Shown one piece after another: positions 6,003 to 12,030 of a DNA stretch of 17,122 bases (the first letter of the stretch is position 1; each line of letters opens with the position of its first letter). The stretch covers positions 1 through 17,122 of the forward strand of contig CANQIY010000017.1 in the NCBI GenBank assembly GCA_947624125.1. The letters are read 5' to 3'. The position numbers were made by a program, and so were the translations under genes. The notes below the pieces were generated by a model. That model did no database searches and had not been told where the DNA came from. It worked only from the letters and a program-made list of their open reading frames with translations. This stretch comes from an uncultured Bacilli bacterium. GTDB taxonomy: Bacteria; Bacillota_I; Bacilli_A; RF39; UBA660.

Positions 6003-7625
6003 CTAATTTAAGACACTTAGAATAGCTGGTAAAATTTGTTTTTTTCGAGAAATTATATTTGCTAGGAAATCACCCTGTTCTAAATCTTCCATAAAACATA
6101 TTCTTAAAATATTCTTTCCATTTTCATTAAATAAAACATAAGAGCCATTTTTAAAAATATCAGTAATAACAAAAAGCATAATATCATAGTTATTGGCATT
6201 ACTTTCTTTATTTAAAAATCTAATATAACTAGGCTTTTGTTTTAAAATAGCTTTAGCATTTAGGGTTGTGACTTGACTAATAGCAATATTTTTCTTATCA
6301 ATTAAATAAGTTTTAAAATCCATATAAACAATTTCTTTAATTGATTTAGCTTTAATTGAGTCATTAGCTTTAAACATATCAACTGCTAATTTTTCTGGAT
6401 TTAGATGAGTAATTTTAGCTAATTCTTTTAAAGTTTTATCATCGATTTTAGTAGTAGTTGGACTTTTTAACATTAAAGTATCAGAAATAATCCCAGCCAT
6501 CAATAAAGAGGCAATATTACTAGGAATTTTAATTTTATTTTCTTTAAATAATTCATAAATAATGGTACAAGTACTACCAACAGTCATATTTCGAAAATTA
6601 ATGGGCTCCATTGTTCCTAGTGTTCCTAATTTATGATGGTCAACAATAGCAATAATTTGGGCTTCATCTAAACCTTCTACACTTTGACTAATTTCATTAT
6701 GGTCAACTAAAATAACTTTTTTGGGATGAATATCTCTTAAATCGGATAATTTAATTAAACCTAAACATTTATTTTGTTTATCAATAACGGGATAATAACT
6801 ATGTCTTGTTTTATTAATAATATCATTTAAATCATTTAACATGGTACTTTCATTAACACATAATAAATCTTTTGTATAATAATAATTTTCGATATAATTA
6901 GCAAATCCAATTGTAAGAAGGGTTTCATAAGAATCTTTTTTAGTATAAATAACATTAACATGATTTTTCCGGGCTATTTCTAAATGTTCTTTTTTTATTT
7001 CATTATTACTTGTAATAACTAATAACTTAATCCCATTAGTAACGGCTTCTTCAATGACGGCATGTCTATTACCAACAATTAGAATCGATTCTTTTTTTAA
7101 AATCGAAGATTTATGAAGAGTGGTACTAGAAAGTCCCATATTTGTTATAATTCCATTTATTTCATTATTAAATTTTAATATTTCAATACCATCAATAACT
7201 TTTAAAATATGTTCATAACTCGTATTTAAATATCTATTTTCACCCATAATTTCATTTTTAGCAATATCTTTCATGGCAAAAACCCCTTTAAAAGTACCTT
7301 TATCATCAATAATGGGAATAGTACTCATGTTAGCTTTTTGCATCATAAAGAAAGCATTATAAACCGATTCTTTATTACTAACCATAAAATCGCGATGATA
7401 ATCGATATCACTTATTTGTAATTTAACATCATTTAATATTTCCGGTATATCTATTTTAAATTTTCTTAAAACATATTTTGTTTCTTCATTAATATTTGAT
7501 AAAATTCTTGGTTCGGTATTTAATCCTAAGGCATTTTGAAGATAAGACAAAGATATAGCACTGCAAACACTATCTGTATCCGGATTACGATGACCAAAAA
7601 TGTAGATTTTCTCTTTCGTATTCAT
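6003..7625 (-). CDS. manganese-dependent inorganic pyrophosphatase with CBS and DRTGG regulatory domains
   Basis: A family II (DHH) pyrophosphatase, hydrolysing PPi to phosphate in the cytoplasm. The 540 residues contain the DHH start GHRNPDTDS at 11-19 (His12, Asp16, Asp18), CBS domain 1 at about 75-130, a DRTGG-like domain at about 150-245 (VGNRHAVIEEAV), CBS 2 at about 250-300, the resumed DHH domain with VDHNE at 307-311 and VDHHKLG at 328-334, SDT at 381-383, and the DHHA2 domain ending with SRKKQILP at 526-533. The order CBS-DRTGG-CBS inserted into DHH is that of clostridial CBS-PPases, which are inhibited by AMP/ADP and activated by diadenosine polyphosphates. That regulation is family knowledge, not shown here. 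SD AAGGTGG lies 7 bases before the ATG at 7625. The gene is convergent with the sigma gene and divergent from the next. Confidence 0.93.
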   Translation of the reverse strand: MNTKEKIYIFGHRNPDTDSVCSAISLSYLQNALGLNTEPRILSNINEETKYVLRKFKIDIPEILNDVKLQISDIDYHRDFMVSNKESVYNAFFMMQKANMSTIPIIDDKGTFKGVFAMKDIAKNEIMGENRYLNTSYEHILKVIDGIEILKFNNEINGIITNMGLSSTTLHKSSILKKESILIVGNRHAVIEEAVTNGIKLLVITSNNEIKKEHLEIARKNHVNVIYTKKDSYETLLTIGFANYIENYYYTKDLLCVNESTMLNDLNDIINKTRHSYYPVIDKQNKCLGLIKLSDLRDIHPKKVILVDHNEISQSVEGLDEAQIIAIVDHHKLGTLGTMEPINFRNMTVGSTCTIIYELFKENKIKIPSNIASLLMAGIISDTLMLKSPTTTKIDDKTLKELAKITHLNPEKLAVDMFKANDSIKAKSIKEIVYMDFKTYLIDKKNIAISQVTTLNAKAILKQKPSYIRFLNKESNANNYDIMLFVITDIFKNGSYVLFNENGKNILRICFMEDLEQGDFLANIISRKKQILPAILSVLN

Positions 7626-7645
7626 ACTAGAACCACCTTTTTTAA

Positions 7646-7654
7646 ATTATAGCA
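7646..7654 (-). promoter_or_regulatory. extended -10 promoter of the pyrophosphatase gene
   Basis: On the minus strand TG (7654-7653), C, TATAAT (7651-7646). The predicted start is 7639, which is exactly the first base of SD AAGGTGG; leader 14 bases. The -35 position (7674-7669) reads GTGAAT, a poor match. Confidence 0.65.
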
Positions 7655-7674
7655 TATATTTAGTAATTATTCAC

Positions 7675-7702
7675 TTGTAAATTTATAAATTTATGGTAAA
7701 AT
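7675..7702 (+). promoter_or_regulatory. extended -10 promoter, divergent
   Basis: TTGTAA (7675-7680), 16 bases, then TAAAAT (7697-7702) with TG at 7694-7695. Predicted start near 7709; the 23-base leader holds AAAAGGGG (7716-7723), 8 bases before the ATG. Confidence 0.6.
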
Positions 7703-7731
7703 AATTATTCAAAAGAAAAGGGGCGTTTTTG

Positions 7732-8379
7732 ATGAGTGAAGAAGAATTAAAAATTAAAACTTGTAAACAAAGAATGTATTTGTTAAAAGAACGTTTAAAA
7801 CAATTAAATTACACTAATGACTTTAATTATCATCAAGAAGTTTTAAAATTATATCGACGTTATTTAAAAAATTATGTCCAAATTCAAAATCCCATTCCTC
7901 ATAAAAATGATACTCGTCTTCATTACAATAGTAATTGTTATTTTTATGCTCTTGATTTACCTATAATGTTATTATTTAAAGATTGTTATGAAAAACATAG
8001 TGATACTAGTTATTTTTGGTTAGATATTGGTGAAATTGGAAAGTGTCCTTTAGAAAGTTTAACTTTAGAAAACTTTTGGACCTCTTTTTATAAAGATTTA
8101 GAATATTTAGGAATTAAAGCTTATCATAGTACTATTAATGCTCCCTTAAGATATGGCGGATTTAAAATAGCTATTTTTCTTGCTTATGGTGTCGATTATC
8201 ATTTTGCAAGACAGAATAGTGATGGAATGTGGGTTCAAAAAATTGGTTATAGTGACCGTAATAATGATGGAGCTGAATATCATATAAGTGATGACCCAAG
8301 AAGTTTTATTAAAGAATCCCTTCCTTATGAATATATAAAGACTTTAGAATTAGTAAAACCAACGATAAAATTAAAATAA
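7732..8379 (+). CDS. unknown cytoplasmic protein with a Cys-His pair, possibly papain-like
   Basis: A 215-residue protein without signal peptide or membrane helix. ATG 7732 is chosen over TTG 7729 for its 8-base spacing from AAAAGGGG. Residues 1-50 are a basic helical region (many Lys, Arg, Tyr). A compact domain follows, with NSNCYFYALDLP at 66-77 (Cys69 at the start of a helix) and GVDYHFARQNSDGMW at 153-167 (His157 in a strand), then VQKIGYSD. A Cys at the head of a helix and a later His in a strand, with an Asn/Asp nearby, is the layout of papain-like cysteine peptidases and transglutaminase-like folds, and the DYHF.RQNSDG pattern resembles a group of uncharacterised cysteine-peptidase-like bacterial proteins. 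That assignment is inference. It is monocistronic, with its own promoter and terminator. Confidence 0.75.
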   Translation: MSEEELKIKTCKQRMYLLKERLKQLNYTNDFNYHQEVLKLYRRYLKNYVQIQNPIPHKNDTRLHYNSNCYFYALDLPIMLLFKDCYEKHSDTSYFWLDIGEIGKCPLESLTLENFWTSFYKDLEYLGIKAYHSTINAPLRYGGFKIAIFLAYGVDYHFARQNSDGMWVQKIGYSDRNNDGAEYHISDDPRSFIKESLPYEYIKTLELVKPTIKLK

Positions 8380-8404
8380 TCTCATTAAAATATGGGATTT
8401 TTTT
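8378..8404 (+). terminator. terminator of the Cys-His protein gene
   Basis: AATCTCAT (8378-8385) pairs with ATGGGATT (8392-8399), 8 pairs with one U-G and a 6-base loop, followed by a T-run to 8404. The stem begins in the stop codon. Confidence 0.8.
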
Positions 8405-8441
8405 AATATTACAAAAAATGACTTTTTTTGTAAATCTTTTT

Positions 8442-8450
8442 TGGTATTAT
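8442..8450 (+). promoter_or_regulatory. extended -10 promoter of the Cse60-like gene
   Basis: TG (8442-8443), G, TATTAT (8445-8450). The predicted start near 8457 falls inside the SD AGGGTG (8455-8460), leaving a 10-base leader. No -35 is seen. Confidence 0.5.
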
Positions 8451-8466
8451 TAAAAGGGTGAATGTC

Positions 8467-8634
8467 ATGAAAGTAAAAGTTTTTGATGAAGAATGTGAAC
8501 GTGATTTAGAAAATAGTGTAAATGAATTTTTACAAAAAGATATTAATTTACTCGATATTAAATATCAAGTAGCAATTGCTATTAATGGGGAAGAGCAAAT
8601 ATATTGTTTTAGTGCCATGATAATTTACCATTAA
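8467..8634 (+). CDS. Cse60-like small protein (55 residues)
   Basis: An intact 55-codon frame with SD AGGGTG 6 bases before its ATG. The product begins MKVKVFDEECERDLENSVNE, continues with a strand NLLDIKYQVAIAI and ends IYCFSAMIIYH. This arrangement (MKVKLFDE start, acidic helix, DIKYQV strand, IYCFSALIIY end) is what I recall for the Cse60 sporulation-protein family, DUF2758-like, of Bacilli. The B. subtilis member was named as a sigma-E-dependent sporulation gene, but homologues also occur in non-sporulating Bacilli, so sporulation should not be assumed. It has its own promoter, and only the hairpin shared with the converging minus-strand gene separates it from that gene. Confidence 0.75.
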   Translation: MKVKVFDEECERDLENSVNEFLQKDINLLDIKYQVAIAINGEEQIYCFSAMIIYH

Positions 8635-8658
8635 AAAAACTCTTTTTCTTAAGAGTTT
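8633..8658 (-). terminator. terminator of the minus-strand Asn/Met-rich gene
   Basis: AAACTCTT (8637-8644) and AAGAGTTT (8651-8658) form an 8-bp hairpin. Read on the minus strand it is followed by a T-run (A-run 8633-8639 on the plus strand). On the plus strand there is no T-run, so it serves the Cse60-like gene poorly. Confidence 0.75.
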
Positions 8659-8959
8659 AAAGCATATACATATTAGTAGTATTTGTTTCGTAATCATCAG
8701 AAGATATCACATTAGTATTAGTATTTTCTAATTTAGATATTCGGTAGTCCATTCTATTTAGTTGTCGCTCTATTTTGGCAAGACGACTTTCTATATCACT
8801 TCCAGGCATATTTGTGTTATAATTATTAGGCATCGGTCCTTGGTAGAAATAGTTACTCGCAGCTTGATAAGGACCACCATTCATGTTCATATTATTCATA
8901 TTGGGATTATAGGCTTGATACGAACTTTCCGAAAAGAAAGAATTACGATTTTTTTTCAT
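8657..8959 (-). CDS. Asn/Met/Tyr-rich protein with C-terminal coiled coil, unknown function
   Basis: A 100-residue protein in two parts. Residues 1-54 are low complexity, rich in Asn, Met, Tyr, Gly and Pro (NPNMNNMNMNGGPYQ and similar). Residues about 55-80 form a coiled coil (SDIESRLAKIERQLNRMDYR), with heptad Leu/Ile spacing. A short polar tail follows. There is no signal peptide. SD AGGAGG (8971-8966) is strong and well spaced. Coil-plus-flexible-arm proteins of this type are found in assembly roles such as coat or scaffold layers, but nothing specific identifies it. Read on the plus strand the same bases give a His/Ile-rich frame that is only a shadow. Confidence 0.75.
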   Translation of the reverse strand: MKKNRNSFFSESSYQAYNPNMNNMNMNGGPYQAASNYFYQGPMPNNYNTNMPGSDIESRLAKIERQLNRMDYRISKLENTNTNVISSDDYETNTTNMYML

Positions 8960-8975
8960 AAGTTACCTCCTACCC

Positions 8976-8987
8976 ATAATATATGAT
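8976..8987. promoter_or_regulatory. overlapping divergent -10 boxes
   Basis: Minus strand: TATATT (8983-8978) or TATTAT (8981-8976), for the Asn/Met-rich gene. Plus strand: TATGAT (8982-8987), for trmB, predicted start 8994. The two boxes share bases, so the polymerases should exclude each other. Only 49 bases separate the two start codons. Confidence 0.5.
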
Positions 8988-9008
8988 AAAAAGAAGGAAG
9001 TGTTTAAT

Positions 9009-9611
9009 ATGCGAATGCGTAATCCCAAAGATAAAGATGAAGTAATAAATAATTGTTCTTTTTTAATTAAAGATAGTATTGATTTTAATAATGATAATGT
9101 TATTGAAATGGAAATAGGAATGGGAAAAGGTAATTTTCTTTTAAATAAAGCTCTAAATAATCCAAATATTAATTATATTGGTGTTGAAAAATATAGTAGT
9201 GTAGCTAGTGTAGCCATTAAAAAAATAAGAGATTATAATTTAGATAATTTAAAAATAATTATTGGTGATATAAAATTACAAGAAGAATTATTAAAAAATA
9301 AAATAGCGGTTATATATTTAAATTTTTCGGACCCATGGCCTAAAGCTCGGCATGAAAAAAGAAGATTAACATCGCCATCTTTTTTAGATTTATATGATAA
9401 ATTTTTTAAAGCTCAAAAAGTTATTATTATGAAAACAGATAATGATGATTTATTTTCTTATAGTCTTAAAACTTTACAAGAACATGGTTATCAAATTAAA
9501 GAAATAAGTTATGATTTGCATAAAGAAAATATACCTAATATTTTAACAGAATATGAAGAAAAATTTGGTAATTTAGGAAGCAAAATAAAGTATTTAAAAG
9601 CAATTAAATAA
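9009..9611 (+). CDS. trmB: tRNA (guanine-N7-)-methyltransferase
   Basis: Methylates N7 of G46 in the tRNA variable loop using SAM. ATG 9009 is preferred to GTG 9000: AAGGAAG (8994-9000) overlaps that GTG but lies 8 bases from the ATG, and the product then opens MRMRNPKDKD, like typical TrmB starts (MRLRN). In the resulting 200 residues the SAM loop is MEIGMGKGNF (34-43), with GVEK at 58-61 closing the next strand. The family signature DPWPKARHEKRRL is at 108-120, with the proposed catalytic Asp108 and the basic RNA-contact stretch, and TDND at 143-146. Length is normal for Firmicutes. The following lipoprotein gene has its own promoter, so trmB is probably expressed alone. Confidence 0.95.
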   Translation: MRMRNPKDKDEVINNCSFLIKDSIDFNNDNVIEMEIGMGKGNFLLNKALNNPNINYIGVEKYSSVASVAIKKIRDYNLDNLKIIIGDIKLQEELLKNKIAVIYLNFSDPWPKARHEKRRLTSPSFLDLYDKFFKAQKVIIMKTDNDDLFSYSLKTLQEHGYQIKEISYDLHKENIPNILTEYEEKFGNLGSKIKYLKAIK

Positions 9612-9612
9612 A

Positions 9613-9621
9613 TGTTATAAT
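9613..9621 (+). promoter_or_regulatory. extended -10 promoter TGTTATAAT of the envelope operon
   Basis: Identical nine bases to 2518-2526. It begins directly behind the trmB stop. The predicted start near 9628 coincides with the first G of SD GGAG (9628-9631), giving a 10-base leader. Confidence 0.6.
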
Positions 9622-9637
9622 ATTAATGGAGATATAA

Positions 9638-10267
9638 ATGAAAGTAAAAAAAATAATAATGTTATTAATTATTAGTTTAAGCCTTTGTGGGTGTATGAAA
9701 TTAGAAGATTTAAACTATGATGATATTTTAAATTATTTTAGTATGCCTAGTAAAAGAGCGAATGTTTATAAGCATGGACATCAATTTTATATTCCAAAGG
9801 GACTTCAAGTAAGTGAGTCGGGTTACAATTATGAAATTATTGAAAGTAAAGACTATAATTATTATTTATATATTGATTTAATCAGTTATAATTTAAAGAA
9901 AAATGGTAATTATAATGTTAATCCTAAGGCTTATTATTCAAGAAAAATAGATGATGATGGGACATATGGGTATGTCGAAATTAATTTATGGCAAAATAAT
10001 CAATATTTGATTGAAATTATGTATAATTATGCTAAAATAGAAGTAATGGTAGATAGTAAAGATATAAAAGAAGTCTTAGTAAATGCCGTTAACATTTTAA
10101 ATAGTATCAAATATAATGATATTATAATCGATGAGTTATTAGAAAATAATAATTTAAATTATACAGAAGAAGTTTTTGATATATTTAATAATAAAGATAC
10201 TAAAAAAGAAACAACTTTAGAAGAAGAGAAAGAAAGTATAAAAGATACTAACTTAGTAAATAATTAA
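9638..10267 (+). CDS. lipoprotein of unknown function
   Basis: A 209-residue secreted lipoprotein. The N-terminus MKVKKIIMLLIISLSLCGC has a basic start, a hydrophobic core and a lipobox LCGC with Cys19 as the lipid-modified residue. It would be anchored on the outside of the membrane. The mature part has a moderately hydrophobic alpha/beta core (about 40-170) rich in Tyr and Asn, including HGHQFYIPKGLQV near 47-59. The tail from about 178 is acidic and low complexity (KKETTLEEEKESIKD). No domain is recognised. It starts a four-gene run with short or negative spacing whose other members are acidic or membrane-associated, so a role at the cell envelope is likely. Confidence 0.8.
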   Translation: MKVKKIIMLLIISLSLCGCMKLEDLNYDDILNYFSMPSKRANVYKHGHQFYIPKGLQVSESGYNYEIIESKDYNYYLYIDLISYNLKKNGNYNVNPKAYYSRKIDDDGTYGYVEINLWQNNQYLIEIMYNYAKIEVMVDSKDIKEVLVNAVNILNSIKYNDIIIDELLENNNLNYTEEVFDIFNNKDTKKETTLEEEKESIKDTNLVNN

Positions 10268-10282
10268 GAGGAGGACATTTTC

Positions 10283-11173
10283 ATGAGTTTTGTTAAAAAA
10301 TTGAAAAATATTTTGTTTGAGGAAGAAGAATATACAGAACCTATTAAAATTACAAATGAAATGAAAGAAGATGACGATAAAAGCATTTCTTTTGAAAATA
10401 TTAAAATTGAAGAAAGTGATGCCCCCCTTAAAGAAACACCTCTTAATATGGGAAGTAGAGAAGCAAGTGTTGGCATTAAAGATTTTACGCCGAAAAGTGA
10501 AATGACAAGAAGTGAAAGAACTTTTGAATTTCCGGATTTTGATGAAGAAGAATTTAAAAGTAGTATGAATAGAATAAAACAAAATACGAATGTACTAGAT
10601 TATGAACGGAAAAAAGCCCCGGAGAAAAGAGAAGTTAATCGCTATGAAAGAAGTGATGGCCGTGATAAAGATTATGGGGAAAAGAAAAAATTTAAACCAT
10701 CACCAATTATTTCACCAGTTTATGGTATATTAAATCAAGATTATAAAGCAGAAGATATAGTAAAAAGAGGCGAAGGAGCTCCTAATATTAGTATTGAAGC
10801 TGTAAGAAAGAAAGCTTTTGAAACACCTAAAGAAGTAATTAAAGAAAAAGAAATAAGTACGCAAATCGATGAACCAGTTGTTACTTTCTTTGAAGAAAAA
10901 GATAACAGTTATGAAGAAGAAAAAGAAGATAAAAATTATAAAACAATTGATGAGTTATTAGCGTCATCTTCCAATGAAATTAATTTAGAAGACTCACTAG
11001 AATTACCAAAGACCAATAATTTAGATGCAATTGAAGAAGAATTAACTAAAATAGAACAAGAAGAAAAAACAACTAAAAAAGATGATAACTTAGAAGATGA
11101 ATTAGATGCAACACTAGATAGTGATATTTTTGAATTAATAGATTCGATGTATGATGAAAGAGAGGAGGGGTAA
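10283..11173 (+). CDS. acidic low-complexity protein with a conserved central segment
   Basis: A 296-residue, very charged protein, probably largely disordered. It begins with a short basic helix (MSFVKKLKNILF) and an acidic run (EEEEYTEP). About 105-135 is basic and Arg/Lys/Asp-rich. Residues 137-160 form the only segment that looks conserved and ordered: FKPSPIISPVYGILNQDYK. From about 185 it is strongly acidic, ending with helical LEDELDATLDSDIFELIDSM. The layout of a membrane-like amphipathic start, linkers and a short binding motif suggests an adaptor for envelope or division proteins; this is inference. SD AGAGGAGG lies in the 15-base gap after the lipoprotein gene. Spurious frames on the opposite strand arise from its repetitive codons. 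Confidence 0.75.
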   Translation: MSFVKKLKNILFEEEEYTEPIKITNEMKEDDDKSISFENIKIEESDAPLKETPLNMGSREASVGIKDFTPKSEMTRSERTFEFPDFDEEEFKSSMNRIKQNTNVLDYERKKAPEKREVNRYERSDGRDKDYGEKKKFKPSPIISPVYGILNQDYKAEDIVKRGEGAPNISIEAVRKKAFETPKEVIKEKEISTQIDEPVVTFFEEKDNSYEEEKEDKNYKTIDELLASSSNEINLEDSLELPKTNNLDAIEEELTKIEQEEKTTKKDDNLEDELDATLDSDIFELIDSMYDEREEG

Positions 11174-11177
11174 ATAG

Positions 11178-11474
11178 ATGGAATTTTTACATAGTTTTTT
11201 ACCAATAATTATTTATATTCTATTAATTGTGATGATAGTAGTAGGAATAGTTTTAGGTATCAAGATTATAATTACTATTGATAAGGTTTTAAAAGTAGTT
11301 GAAGATATAAATGAGAAAGTAGAAAAAGTAACACCGATATTTGATACTATTGGCATTATTAGTGATAAAACAAGTAGTATTGTAAATAGTGTGTTTAATT
11401 CAGTTGAAAATTTTATATTTAAACTATTTTTGAAAAATAAGAATAAAAGAATGGAGAGTGATGAAGATGAGTAA
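11178..11474 (+). CDS. DUF948/YtxG-like membrane protein
   Basis: A 98-residue protein with one N-terminal membrane helix at about 7-32 (FLPIIIYILLIVMIVVGIV), then a long amphipathic helix with coiled-coil character (DKVLKVVEDINEKVEKVTPI), a Ser/Asn-rich stretch (ISDKTSSIVNSVFNSVENF) and a basic-then-acidic tail. This is the DUF948 layout of B. subtilis YtxG, and the gene is directly followed by a YtxH homologue as in Bacillus. The gap to the previous gene is 4 bases and the SD GAGGAGGGG overlaps the end of that gene. Function of the family is poorly known; YtxG-YtxH have been linked to general stress in Bacillus. Confidence 0.75.
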   Translation: MEFLHSFLPIIIYILLIVMIVVGIVLGIKIIITIDKVLKVVEDINEKVEKVTPIFDTIGIISDKTSSIVNSVFNSVENFIFKLFLKNKNKRMESDEDE

Positions 11475-11892
11475 AAAAGGACATTTTTTACTAGGAGCCG
11501 GCCTAGGTTTAGGTTTAGGTTTATTACTTGCCCCTAAAAGTGGGAAAGAAACAAGAAAGGATTTAGCTAAAAAAATTGATGAATTAATTGAAAAAGCTAA
11601 AGAAATAGATGTTGAAGAAGTAAAAAGCTCTATTATTAAGAAAACAAAAGAATTAGAAATGAAAATTAAAGAGCTTGATAAAGAAACAGCTAAAGAATTA
11701 ATTGTTGATAAATCAAGAGAAGTAAAAGAAAAAGCCCAAGAACTTGTTGATTTAGCTGTGCAAAAAGGAACACCAGTTGTTACCAAAACAGCTCGGCAAG
11801 TAAAAGAAAAAACAGCTGAATTATTAAAAAGTACAGCTAAAAAATTAGAAGAACCAGCTAAAACGCCAGTTAAAAAAACAAAAAAAGCTTAA
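11467..11892 (+). CDS. YtxH-like protein
   Basis: The gene overlaps the YtxG-like gene by 8 bases (ATGAGTAA). ATG 11467 is preferred to GTG 11458 or ATG 11461 because GGAGAG (11453-11458) is 8 bases upstream and the product then opens MSKKGHFLLGAG. The 141 residues show the YtxH signature: a Gly-rich membrane-inserting helix (GAGLGLGLGLLLAP at about 10-23) followed by KSGKETRK. The remainder is a long charged helix of Lys/Glu/Ala repeats, predicted as continuous coiled coil, and ends in a Lys/Pro-rich tail (AKTPVKKTKKA), possibly binding nucleic acid or membrane. It is the last gene of the run, ended by a strong terminator. Confidence 0.85.
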   Translation: MSKKGHFLLGAGLGLGLGLLLAPKSGKETRKDLAKKIDELIEKAKEIDVEEVKSSIIKKTKELEMKIKELDKETAKELIVDKSREVKEKAQELVDLAVQKGTPVVTKTARQVKEKTAELLKSTAKKLEEPAKTPVKKTKKA

Positions 11893-11898
11893 AATAAG

Positions 11899-11936
11899 AA
11901 TTCTTATAAATAATTAAATTTGTAAGAATTTTTTTA
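11899..11936 (+). terminator. strong terminator ending the envelope operon
   Basis: AATTCTTATAAAT (11899-11911) pairs with ATTTGTAAGAATT (11918-11930), 13 pairs with one U-G and a 6-base loop, followed by T to 11935. Confidence 0.9.
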
Positions 11937-12005
11937 TTTCCATCAAAAATGTTAATAACTTCATAGTTTTCCACAATGATACTACTTTTAAAATTTAATA
12001 ATTAA

Positions 12006-12014
12006 TGATAAAAT
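12006..12014 (+). promoter_or_regulatory. extended -10 promoter of the ZIP-to-Fic operon
   Basis: TG (12006-12007), A, TAAAAT (12009-12014). The predicted start near 12021 lies within AGAGGTG (12018-12024) and leaves a 10-base leader to GTG 12031. This argues against the in-frame ATG at 12013, which overlaps the -10. I saw no clear Zur or Fur-type palindrome in 11937-12005. Confidence 0.55.
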
Positions 12015-12030
12015 GGAAGAGGTGATGGAT

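Noticed and set aside
8762..8986. Plus-strand open frame of 74 codons rich in His and Ile
   Set aside because: It is antisense to the Asn/Met-rich gene, whose AAT and ATG codons read as ATT and CAT. It has no SD, and the minus-strand frame has a perfect one.
9000..9008. GTG 9000 as start of trmB
   Set aside because: The codon overlaps the SD itself; ATG 9009 has 8-base spacing and gives the expected MRMRN N-terminus.
10253..10582. Two Phe- or Ser-rich minus-strand frames
   Set aside because: They are antisense to the acidic low-complexity protein, whose GAA/AAA codons give TTC/TTT, and overlap each other.
10936..11205. Ser-rich minus-strand frame
   Set aside because: Shadow of the acidic 3' part of the 296-residue protein gene, crossing into the next gene; no SD.
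11424..11786. Ser/Phe-rich minus-strand frame of 120 codons
   Set aside because: Shadow of the Lys/Glu-rich YtxH-like coding region.
11478..11890. Repeat array or CRISPR-like periodicity in the Lys/Ala/Glu region
   Set aside because: The periodicity comes from coding helical repeats; there are no identical direct repeats with unique spacers.
12013..12030. ATG 12013 as start of the ZIP transporter
   Set aside because: The ATG overlaps the extended -10 and precedes the SD AGAGGTG; GTG 12031 is well spaced.
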